The position numbers were made by a program, and so were the translations under genes. The notes under the pieces were generated by a model, which saw only the letters and a list, made by a program, of their open reading frames with translations, did no database searches and had not been told where the DNA came from. Source: an archaeon (GTDB lineage Archaea; Thermoproteota; Nitrososphaeria; Nitrososphaerales; Nitrosopumilaceae). From it: 6,231 nucleotides of DNA. Positions 1-5,248 of this stretch are shown one piece after another (positions within the stretch are counted from its first letter, which is position 1; each line of letters starts with the position of its first letter). The stretch is taken from positions 1 to 6,231 of the forward strand of contig SBBK01000127.1 of the NCBI GenBank assembly GCA_005240025.1. Reading direction: 5' to 3'.

Positions 1-96
1 ATACTGGATGGTGGAATGAAGGCTTGGCTGAGATTTCTTGATGAAAATCAAATAGAGAACAAAAACGGTATCCCTTTACAAAAAGATGATATTTAG
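1..96 (+). CDS. Rhodanese-like domain protein, C-terminal fragment (5' end outside window)
   Basis: An open frame enters from the left edge in frame 1 and ends at TAG (94-96), giving 31 residues. It begins ILDGGMKAW, which matches the conserved end of rhodanese (sulfurtransferase) domains, where a (V/I)LDGG..AW motif follows the active-site loop and caps the domain. The tail after it (about 22 residues, Asp/Glu/Lys/Asn rich) is compatible with the natural C-terminus of a stand-alone rhodanese or of a longer protein with a terminal rhodanese domain. The catalytic Cys loop would lie upstream and cannot be seen, so activity is not assessable. The gene converges on the nitroreductase gene, with 17 bases between the two stop codons. 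Confidence 0.6.
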   Translation: MLDGGMKAWLRFLDENQIENKNGIPLQKDDI

Positions 97-120
97 GATT
101 TGAAAAGTCTCTTTCAAATC
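97..120. terminator. Inverted repeat at convergent gene ends, candidate bidirectional terminator
   Basis: A perfect 9-bp inverted repeat (97-105, GATTTGAAA, pairs with 112-120, TTTCAAATC) has a 6-base loop. It begins directly after the rhodanese stop codon and contains the nitroreductase stop codon (114-116) in its right arm. T-rich runs follow at some distance in both directions: T7 at 141-147 on the plus strand, and T5 on the minus strand at 78-82. Archaeal termination relies mainly on the T tracts, so the hairpin may instead stabilise mRNA 3' ends. Confidence 0.45.
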
Positions 121-629
121 ACTGCCACGATCTCATTTAGCTTTTTTGTTTTCTTTGGCTTTGCTTGCTCATTTGGATATCCAATTGGAAGAATAACTAC
201 TGGACGATGCGATACCTTGATAATTTTTTTAACAGATTTTTCATCAAAGTTTCCAATCCAAACACTTGCCAGTCCCAATGCGGTTGCCACAAGTTGGGCA
301 TAGCTTGCAGCAATCGTTGCGTCTTGAACAGAAAGCAGGCTTTCTCCACGTTTTCCCATCATTTTCTTGATACGTTTTGGCTGAGTACAAAATACCAGTA
401 CAAGCGGTGCGTTGACATATTCTTGCTCGTGAGATGCATGAATCAATTTTTCTTTTTTCTTTTTGTCCTTAATGATGAAGATTCGAAAACTCTGCAAACC
501 CCTAGCAGAAGGGCCCATGCATGACGCTTGTAGTATTTTTTGAATTTTTGGCCTTTCTACTGGTTTATCAGAAAATGATCTTATAGAACGCCTTTTCTCA
601 ATGATTTTGAAAATTGAACTATTGCCCAT
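114..629 (-). CDS. Nitroreductase-family FMN-dependent oxidoreductase
   Basis: The 171-residue product fits the small nitroreductase family: flavoenzymes, usually FMN-bound homodimers, that transfer electrons from NAD(P)H to nitro compounds, quinones or other acceptors. The N-terminal motif RRSIRSF (residues 13-19) is the usual phosphate/FMN-contacting start. PSARGLQSFR (40-49) corresponds to the PSA.N.QP.. flavin loop. The helix around 100-126 (QDATIAASYAQ...ALGLASVWIG) and PIGYPNE (148-154) are the other family blocks. Length is at the short end for the family, so the substrate lid is probably small. The start is ATG at 629, 3 bases after the stop of the DUF302 gene, so the two are very likely cotranscribed. 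The physiological substrate cannot be told from sequence. It ends inside the hairpin at 97-120. Confidence 0.85.
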   Translation of the reverse strand: MGNSSIFKIIEKRRSIRSFSDKPVERPKIQKILQASCMGPSARGLQSFRIFIIKDKKKKEKLIHASHEQEYVNAPLVLVFCTQPKRIKKMMGKRGESLLSVQDATIAASYAQLVATALGLASVWIGNFDEKSVKKIIKVSHRPVVILPIGYPNEQAKPKKTKKLNEIVAVI

Positions 630-632
630 AGA

Positions 633-1019
633 TTACTTTGATTTATCAAGTACCTGTATGAGTTTTTCTTCTATTTGCTGGCCCATAAATTGCATGTTCT
701 CTTCAGAGGCCATTTTCAAAAGCGAGGTTGGTCTTGCCAAACTGATCCAGTTTTCGCCATTTTTTTGGTAAAATACTATAGTGCATGGAAGCAACAATCC
801 CATCTCAGGATTTGTTTCCAAGACCTGCTTTGCCAGCTTTGGGTTACATACTTCCATCAGCTTGTATTCGGTCTGAAAATCAAGCCCCTTTGATTCAAGA
901 ATGTTCTTAAAATCAAGGGTTCCAAGTACTCCAAACCCAATATCTTTGAGGTTTGTTGTGATGTCATTCATTGCTTGCGATATGTTTTTTGTAGTTCTTG
1001 TTGAATAGCTAAATTCCAT
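633..1019 (-). CDS. DUF302 domain protein
   Basis: This 128-residue protein matches the DUF302 pattern. It has GFGVL (28-32) followed by an acidic/aromatic stretch, then the CNP motif (C58-N59-P60), and MGLLLPC (73-79) leading into a beta strand. The two Cys residues (58 and 79) lie in the most conserved parts of the family. No signal peptide or membrane segment is visible, so the protein should be cytosolic. The biochemical function of DUF302 is not established; the fold is a small alpha/beta domain, and the genes often sit with redox or sulfur-related genes. Here it is the first gene of an operon with a nitroreductase, and a rhodanese gene converges on the pair. The ATG at 1019 is supported by a TATA box about 25 bases upstream. 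Confidence 0.85.
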   Translation of the reverse strand: MEFSYSTRTTKNISQAMNDITTNLKDIGFGVLGTLDFKNILESKGLDFQTEYKLMEVCNPKLAKQVLETNPEMGLLLPCTIVFYQKNGENWISLARPTSLLKMASEENMQFMGQQIEEKLIQVLDKSK

Positions 1020-1040
1020 GCATATTACTTTAGCACGAAC

Positions 1041-1051
1041 AATATAATAAA
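1041..1051 (-). promoter_or_regulatory. TATA box of the DUF302-nitroreductase operon
   Basis: On the minus strand the sequence reads TTTATTATATT, a good archaeal TATA element. Its centre lies about 27 bases before the ATG at 1019, so transcription would begin at or within a few bases of the start codon (leaderless mRNA). No Shine-Dalgarno sequence is seen. Confidence 0.55.
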
Positions 1052-1114
1052 ACTAGACAAATTCCAAAGACGGTTTCCACAGCTGAAAACCAGCCTTTGA
1101 AAATGTATCCTTGT

Positions 1115-1123
1115 GTTATATGC
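1115..1123 (+). promoter_or_regulatory. TATA-like element of the DUF1264 gene
   Basis: GTTATATGC is centred about 26 bases before the ATG at 1145, the spacing expected for an archaeal leaderless transcript. This spacing favours 1145 over the TTG (1097) or ATG (1103) that lie upstream in the same frame. The region 1020-1144 is thus a compact divergent promoter region shared with the DUF302 operon. Confidence 0.45.
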
Positions 1124-1144
1124 AGTGTATTTTTTTACAGTGCA

Positions 1145-1756
1145 ATGAACACACGAGCAATCGTAATGGCAGTAGCAATATCTGCAATTTCTGCAGGGGT
1201 TGCCATGGGATGGGTAATGTATGGTTCTAACACACCCGTACAACCAGCTGTCATTGCTGAAGAAAAAAAGACACCACTATACAACGAGGTTTTAAACCCA
1301 AGACAGATAGAATATCCAGCAATATTGGGATTCAACGATCTACACATCGAGGCAATAAGACACGTAAATCCACTAATGAATGGGGATTACTTTGCAAACC
1401 ACTTGAACATCAACGTGCACCACCACTGCAAAGTCTATGACGACAATACCGCTGCATGCCTATTGTATCCAACAGGAATGGGAGACCAAGACAAGCCGTA
1501 CGGAATAGAATACGTTATAACATCAGAACAATACCAGACACTACCAGATGATGAAAAAACATATTGGCATTATCACAAGACAGAGTTCCCAAGGGCAAAA
1601 GCAATATTTCCCGATATGCAAAAAGAAGAGCTAGGAAAAGTACAGCCGGTACTTGATGAGACATACGGAAAGGTATTCTATTTCTGGCAGTATCCAGACG
1701 AGTTCCCAATCGGAGAACCTCAAGTATTGGTGATCCAACAGTTACCTGAGCAATAA
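1145..1756 (+). CDS. Membrane-anchored DUF1264 (oil-body-associated-protein-like) protein
   Basis: The 203-residue product starts with a short polar/basic tip (MNTR) and a hydrophobic segment (about residues 5-27) that reads as an uncleaved signal anchor or secretion signal, followed by a Pro/Lys/Glu-rich linker. The rest matches DUF1264, the family of plant oil-body-associated proteins and their microbial homologues. It has the HHHC cluster (92-95), a second Cys (105), YGIEYVIT (119-126), the acidic LPDDEK block leading to WHYH (141-144), TYGK (173-176) and a P.GEPQVLVI end (188-197). The clustered His and Cys residues could bind a metal, but this is inference; the family has no established enzymatic activity. 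The frame is open further upstream (TTG 1097, ATG 1103). The ATG at 1145 is preferred because it gives a clean signal segment and has a TATA box at the right distance. It stands alone as a transcription unit and ends at a T-rich tract. Confidence 0.82.
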   Translation: MNTRAIVMAVAISAISAGVAMGWVMYGSNTPVQPAVIAEEKKTPLYNEVLNPRQIEYPAILGFNDLHIEAIRHVNPLMNGDYFANHLNINVHHHCKVYDDNTAACLLYPTGMGDQDKPYGIEYVITSEQYQTLPDDEKTYWHYHKTEFPRAKAIFPDMQKEELGKVQPVLDETYGKVFYFWQYPDEFPIGEPQVLVIQQLPEQ

Positions 1757-1764
1757 GCTAGGCA

Positions 1765-1782
1765 TTTTCTTTTATTTTTTCT
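1765..1782 (+). terminator. T-rich terminator after the DUF1264 gene
   Basis: Runs of T broken by single C or A (TTTTCTTTTATTTTTT) begin 9 bases after the stop codon. Archaeal RNA polymerase stops at such T tracts without needing a hairpin; none is seen here. Confidence 0.5.
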
Positions 1783-1855
1783 AATAATGGTTTTCAGTCT
1801 TGATAATTAGAGTTTGAGTTTATCTAATATTGTGGCCGCAGATTAATTAATAAAA

Positions 1856-2002
1856 ATGGTACAGGAAAAACCATGTGACTGTCATAATAAAAAACATTCG
1901 GCAAGTGAACAAGGCAAAAGAGATCATGAAGATCTAATCAAAATAAAAAATGGGGCTCAAGCTTCCAATTCTTATCCTATACATGGAGTCAAATCCCTTT
2001 AG
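1856..2002 (+). CDS. Small Cys/His-containing ORF, hypothetical (48 aa)
   Basis: ATG at 1856 opens a 48-codon frame to TAG (2000-2002). The product is hydrophilic and highly charged and starts MVQEKPCDCHNKKH, so C7, C9, H10 and H14 could form a small metal site; the rest is rich in Lys, Asp and Glu with no hydrophobic core. The last 23 codons lie antisense to the 3' end of the RelE-like gene, so that part may be unconstrained. An AT-rich TAATATT stretch about 26 bases upstream (around 1824-1831) could be a TATA element. No family is recognised. It could be a real microprotein, a 5' part of something lost, or a chance frame. Confidence 0.3.
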   Translation: MVQEKPCDCHNKKHSASEQGKRDHEDLIKIKNGAQASNSYPIHGVKSL

Positions 2003-2140
2003 CTTTGCCACATCATAGATTCTAGCAGGAACCGGATTGTCTTTGAGCGTGATTATGATGTCTTTTAGTCTCTGTTTTGTTTTCGAATCAGTCTTTTTGA
2101 TAAATTTCAGAACGCTATTCTTTGCGTTGACTTCAAACAA
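1934..2140 (-). CDS. RelE/ParE-like toxin homologue, short and probably degenerate
   Basis: The 68-residue product follows the archaeal RelE pattern: two N-terminal helices rich in Lys (about 8-35), a DNPVPA turn (34-39), KLKGFDSMYRIRIG (46-59) and a final strand. RelE toxins cut mRNA on the ribosome and usually have basic/aromatic residues in the strand after RIRIG (GDYR.IY). Here that strand reads GSLSPIFYFD, with Leu-Ser in place of Tyr-Arg, and the protein stops there, about 15 residues short of typical length. Activity as a toxin is therefore doubtful. The start is TTG at 2140, one base after the TAA of the upstream antitoxin-like gene, implying coupled translation. The ATG at 1988 inside the frame is too late to be the start. 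Confidence 0.65.
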   Translation of the reverse strand: MFEVNAKNSVLKFIKKTDSKTKQRLKDIIITLKDNPVPARIYDVAKLKGFDSMYRIRIGSLSPIFYFD

Positions 2141-2141
2141 G

Positions 2142-2318
2142 TTAATCTAACGCTTTCATTAATGATGATTCTTTTACGATCTTTTCTTTCTTTTTGATTG
2201 CTGATTTATCGCTTGATGTTGGTTCTTCAAGCGGTATGACTTTATCAACCAAATTCTTGTATAACAAACTCAGCTCTTTAATTTCATCTCTGATCGTTTT
2301 GAGTTCTTTTGCACCCAT
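2142..2318 (-). CDS. RelB-like antitoxin of the RelE pair (58 aa)
   Basis: ATG at 2318 opens 58 codons to TAA (2144-2142). The product begins with a charged helix (residues 4-27, KELKTIRDEIKEL..LYKNLV), then VIPLEEPTSSD (28-37), then a Lys/Glu-rich tail ending in MKALD. This layout, a helix with an LY.NLVDK.IP.EEP.. block followed by a charged tail, is the one I associate with small archaeal antitoxins that precede RelE toxins. The following RelE-like gene begins one base downstream. No DNA-binding ribbon-helix-helix domain is evident, so autoregulation is uncertain. It is a confident coding call mainly because of position, helix pattern and coupling. Confidence 0.65.
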   Translation of the reverse strand: MGAKELKTIRDEIKELSLLYKNLVDKVIPLEEPTSSDKSAIKKKEKIVKESSLMKALD

Positions 2319-2345
2319 CTGATATCATATATTGCAATAAAACAG

Positions 2346-2354
2346 TTTAAAGGC
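2346..2354 (-). promoter_or_regulatory. Possible TATA box for the antitoxin-toxin pair
   Basis: On the minus strand CCTTTAAAC lies about 31 bases before the ATG at 2318, predicting a start of transcription a few bases upstream of the codon. A second AT-rich candidate (TTTTATTG, 2335-2342) is closer. Either could serve; neither is strong evidence alone. Confidence 0.3.
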
Positions 2355-2378
2355 TTTGTTTTCTCATGGGCATGAAAT

Positions 2379-2511
2379 TCAAAAAATAATGTAGGGATAT
2401 TCTAAGCGTCCCAATTCGCTTCTTGCCGTTGCTTGGGCTTCGATCCCTATAGGAATGGAGACCTTTGGACCCACTCTACTTTTGGAGTTCAAGAAGACTC
2501 AAGCATCTTAA
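2379..2511. other. Gene-free stretch with a dual-strand open frame and palindromic core, unidentified
   Basis: The interval between the antitoxin gene and the glycosylase gene (2319-2576) has no recognised gene. Within it, 2395-2511 is open on the plus strand (38 codons, no good start; reads ...RPNSLLAVAWASIPIGMET...). The minus strand is open from a TTG at 2492 to TGA at 2379 (37 codons; reads ...SRVGPKVSIPIGIEAQ...). Both frames contain SIPIG because an imperfect 20-bp palindrome (2440-2459, core CCTATAGG) lies in the middle. TAGGGAT (2392-2398) can pair with ATCCCTA (2443-2449), and AAGCG (2404-2408) with CGCTT (2417-2421). GC content is higher than in the DNA just to the left. It could be a pseudogene fragment, a mobile-element remnant or a structured RNA; I cannot decide which. 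In 2512-2576 I see nothing beyond AT-rich sequence that may end the minus-strand operon. Confidence 0.35.
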
Positions 2512-2576
2512 CGACCTTGAAATAATAATCAAATGATCTCCAACCATTTCAAACCAGTTAGTATGAGGAATCTAAA

Positions 2577-3182
2577 TTACCCAATTTTATCAAACTGCTT
2601 TAGGCTCTTCCAAATATACCATGTCGCAACAGTCCTGTAGGGGCGCCATTTTTGAGCAATTTGTTCTATTTCTGCTTCCCCCGGGAGCTCATCAAACCCG
2701 TAAAGTCGCTGAACCCCCTTTCTGAGGCCCAAATCCCCCACCGGCAAAACATCTTGCCTGCCGAGTGAAAAAATCAAAAACATCTCTGCCGTCCAGCGCC
2801 CAATCCCTCTGACTTGGGTAAGCTGCAAAACCACCTCCTCGTCATCCATTTTCTTTAGCGAACCAATATCGAGTCTTTTTGACTCGATTCTCCTGGACAA
2901 ATCCTTGATGTAAGTCACCTTCATGCCTGACAATCCTGCAGAACGAAGCCTCGGGGCAGGCATCCTGAGTACCTCTGCAGGCTTTGGGAATCTCCCAAAC
3001 AACCCTCTAAATCTTTTTGATATCGATTCTGCAGCCTTGCCAGATAACTGCTGTGTTATGATTGCCTCAACTAATGACTCGTATGGGTTTTTTGTCAAAC
3101 TAATCTCATAGTTTCCAACCCCGTCAATTATTTTTGCAAGCTTGGGGTCTTTCCTCAGAAATCTTACTGCAACATCAGTCAA
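2577..3182 (-). CDS. alkA: DNA-3-methyladenine glycosylase II (AlkA-like, HhH-GPD family)
   Basis: The 201-residue product is a helix-hairpin-helix base-excision glycosylase. It would remove alkylated purines such as 3-methyladenine from DNA, starting base excision repair. The helical core starts around 33-60 (PYESLVEAIITQQLSGKAA, the usual IL.QQ.S.KAA block). The helix-hairpin-helix is LTQVRGIGRWTAE (121-133), and the GPD segment DVLPVGDLGLRKG (144-156) carries the catalytic Asp, D150. WRPYRTVATWYIWK (179-192) is the typical C-terminal helix of AlkA/Mag1 proteins. No Fe-S cluster cysteines are present, which sets it apart from Nth/MutY. It lacks the N-terminal beta domain of E. coli AlkA, as in the compact archaeal and yeast Mag1 forms. 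The start is TTG at 3182, one base after the kinase stop; it is the last gene of the operon. Confidence 0.88.
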   Translation of the reverse strand: MTDVAVRFLRKDPKLAKIIDGVGNYEISLTKNPYESLVEAIITQQLSGKAAESISKRFRGLFGRFPKPAEVLRMPAPRLRSAGLSGMKVTYIKDLSRRIESKRLDIGSLKKMDDEEVVLQLTQVRGIGRWTAEMFLIFSLGRQDVLPVGDLGLRKGVQRLYGFDELPGEAEIEQIAQKWRPYRTVATWYIWKSLKQFDKIG

Positions 3183-3183
3183 G

Positions 3184-3951
3184 CTATAGTTTTAGCACGC
3201 GCAGAACCCTATCAAAACTTTGTTGCGTTCTGCCGTTTTTATATTGACGTAACGCGTCAATGATCTTTTGTCTTGGAGGAACACTGCAGATTCTTTGCAC
3301 CATTTTTGCAATGCCAGATCCGATCAAAATCGCTTGTGTGGTAGATGTGACATTTGAAACCTTGCGCTCAAGGCTTGAGCTTTCAAAATCAATTATGGTG
3401 ACTTTTCTTCCCACAATGACATGCTTGGTAATATTGCTCAGCTCACCATGATCAAGGCCAAACTCATCAAGATGGTAACAATCAGAAAGAACTTTTTTAA
3501 TTACAGCTCTTAATCTCGCAGCACTGCCCTTGCCTCCAAGCTGGCCAATCCACTCGTAGATTTTTTTTCCATCCAGATACTCCATGACAACAAAATTGTC
3601 GCTGCTCCGGATAAGCCTGGGGCCAACCTTGACCCCGTTTGCAGCCTCCAGCAGAGCAGCCTCTTTTTGCATGCTTTGTCGCGGCGAGTCTGTCCTTCGA
3701 ATTTTGAGCGCGACTTTTTTTGAACCCATTTTAGCCAAAACAACCACTCCCGTGTACCCTTTACCAAGAACCGCTATCCTGCCTATAATTAAGGGGCCCT
3801 GGAATGATACCTTTGTGATTCCGAGTTTTTTAAGTTCAATTAGGCGTGATTGCAGCTGGCGCCTAGATGCCTTTGGATATCCCAAAACTTCTGAATATGG
3901 CTCCTCAACTAAAACATCAAGTGGAAAAAATCGTCTCATCAGTTGAGACAA
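3184..3951 (-). CDS. Predicted Ser/Thr protein kinase, COG2112 type (RIO/Bud32-like fold)
   Basis: The 255-residue protein has a helical N-terminal part (1-55) followed by a compact kinase domain. There is a glycine loop GKGYTG (63-68), VALKIRR with the ATP lysine K83, a candidate C-helix glutamate (E97), a hinge FVVMEYLDG (120-128), a catalytic-loop region GLDHGELSN (165-173) and the metal-binding IIDFESSS (186-193) with D188. In RIO and Bud32 kinases the catalytic loop is HGDL; here it is HGEL, so the catalytic base is either E170 or the nearby D167. The pattern agrees with my memory of COG2112, whose substrates are unknown. The ATG at 3951 overlaps the end of cca by 35 bases; the ATG at 3939 (M5) is an alternative that still overlaps. 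It is followed after one base by the AlkA-like gene. Confidence 0.78.
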   Translation of the reverse strand: MSQLMRRFFPLDVLVEEPYSEVLGYPKASRRQLQSRLIELKKLGITKVSFQGPLIIGRIAVLGKGYTGVVVLAKMGSKKVALKIRRTDSPRQSMQKEAALLEAANGVKVGPRLIRSSDNFVVMEYLDGKKIYEWIGQLGGKGSAARLRAVIKKVLSDCYHLDEFGLDHGELSNITKHVIVGRKVTIIDFESSSLERKVSNVTSTTQAILIGSGIAKMVQRICSVPPRQKIIDALRQYKNGRTQQSFDRVLRVLKL

Positions 3952-5248
3952 GCTCCAAAATTGCCTCTTTAATGGATTTGCCTCTCACATACTCACCCGT
4001 TACCAGCTTGAATTTTTTGATGTCATCTCTGAGCCCTACAGGAATGCCTGACTTTTCCAGATTCCTTTTTATCAAGTACCTCAAAAATAACACTGCATCT
4101 GTGTGAGGCCTTTTTTGCAACGAGTGCACCTTTCCCTCTCCGTTTATCCACATTGCAATGCTTTTCTTCTTGTTTGATGAGACAAATCTATCAACATGTT
4201 CGGCAATAAAAAAGTCTGGACCAGACCTGACGTGATGCTGATCAAGTTTTGTCGAGTGCAACAAAAACAACAGCGCAGCACTGCCTTCCGATTCAACCAC
4301 TGATCTCCTCAGGACGGAAAATCCCCCATGATCTATTTGCATGGCAAGGGAGGCAGATGCCCGCTTTAGCTGGCCCCATATTATGTCCGGACTTCTGTGC
4401 CTGTACCTAAATGTCAGGACAATGACGTTTTTTAGCATCCCTTTCTGTTTACCATGCGGTTTTTTCTTTTTGAAAAACGAGAGTGATGGTCTTTTTAAAA
4501 ACGCTCTTGCAACCAAAACAAATTTTCCAACATTTTCCGTAGATATTGCGGCACCGAGGTTCCTGCTGGCATCTATTGGATCCATGATTACTACAGGCGT
4601 CTCAAACTTTTTTGTAGCCCTGCCGATCACTTGACCCTGCTTTAGCTCGGCAACTGCCCGTATCACTCCCTCAAATGAGCCAAAATTCATTATCAGGACC
4701 TCTGCCACATATCCAGAAAAGCCCTGCCTTGCAATCTCGGCGCCATAGATGTTGTTTGCCTTCAGAAAAGCCTTGAGAATTCTTACCTCGTTTTTCATCT
4801 GAGCAGACAATGCCTTTATCATGAATCTGGTGTGGAATGGAGACCTGTCTGCAGAACTCTTCCAGTTTCCTTCCCGCACGTCATAGCAGGGAACGAGGTT
4901 TACCTTGGTGTTCCCTATCTGGGCCTCAACAAATGGGTGTTCTGCGTATCTTACGTATGGCTTGTAGTCATGTAACGCTGCAAATCCGATTTTTTTCCCA
5001 AGCTCGCCAAACTCCTTTTCTGAAGTGTTGGGCTGAAATTTTATGAAAACATCAACGTCAGCTTTTTCTGGCAGCCATGTTCCTTTGGCAAAAGAACCGC
5101 CTATCTCGACACCGCTCACCCGGGAATACTTCGCTACTTCTTTTTGGACAAGCTTGACCACTTTTTCTACAATTTCGTCTTTTTGCTTTTGCAGCTTTTC
5201 AGACGGCACAACAAGTTTTTCAACCTGTCTTAGTGGACTCTCATTCAT
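3917..5248 (-). CDS. cca: CCA-adding enzyme (archaeal class I tRNA nucleotidyltransferase)
   Basis: The 443-residue product adds or repairs the 3'-terminal CCA of tRNAs using CTP and ATP without a nucleic acid template. Length and layout fit the archaeal class I enzymes: nucleotidyltransferase head with GGSFAKGTWLPEKADVDVF (50-68, catalytic D64 and D66), then YAEHPFVEAQ (101-110) and VNLVPCYDV (116-124), DRSPFHT (134-140), NEVRILKAFLKANNIYGAE (153-171) and QGFSGY (175-180), the neck region, and a C-terminal body and tail. The usual third carboxylate, the Asp of V(D)VVPCY (D110 in the Archaeoglobus enzyme, from memory), is Asn here (N117). The ATG at 5248 overlaps the thpR stop in an ATGA, implying translational coupling. 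The 3' end overlaps the kinase gene. Assignment to the family is very secure; full activity is less certain because of N117. Confidence 0.95.
   Translation of the reverse strand: MNESPLRQVEKLVVPSEKLQKQKDEIVEKVVKLVQKEVAKYSRVSGVEIGGSFAKGTWLPEKADVDVFIKFQPNTSEKEFGELGKKIGFAALHDYKPYVRYAEHPFVEAQIGNTKVNLVPCYDVREGNWKSSADRSPFHTRFMIKALSAQMKNEVRILKAFLKANNIYGAEIARQGFSGYVAEVLIMNFGSFEGVIRAVAELKQGQVIGRATKKFETPVVIMDPIDASRNLGAAISTENVGKFVLVARAFLKRPSLSFFKKKKPHGKQKGMLKNVIVLTFRYRHRSPDIIWGQLKRASASLAMQIDHGGFSVLRRSVVESEGSAALLFLLHSTKLDQHHVRSGPDFFIAEHVDRFVSSNKKKSIAMWINGEGKVHSLQKRPHTDAVLFLRYLIKRNLEKSGIPVGLRDDIKKFKLVTGEYVRGKSIKEAILELVSTDETIFST

Noticed and set aside
165..524. 119-codon plus-strand frame over the nitroreductase gene
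   Set aside because: Antisense shadow; the minus-strand frame carries all nitroreductase blocks.
1097..1144. Longer N-terminus for the DUF1264 protein from TTG 1097 or ATG 1103
   Set aside because: It would transcribe through the TATA-like element at 1115-1123 and put 14-16 extra residues before a normal signal segment; 1145 fits promoter spacing better.
1921..1935. Short inverted repeat AGATC/GATCT at the end of the RelE-like gene as a terminator
   Set aside because: Only a 5-bp AT-rich stem with no strong T tract after it; too common by chance to call.
2430..2452. tRNA-like T-arm (GGGCTTCGATCCC)
   Set aside because: No matching acceptor stem, D-arm or anticodon arm could be placed on either strand; only a 3-bp stem surrounds the TTCGATC loop.
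3584..3946. 120-codon plus-strand frame over the kinase gene
   Set aside because: Antisense shadow of a gene with G-loop, VALK lysine and DFE motif.
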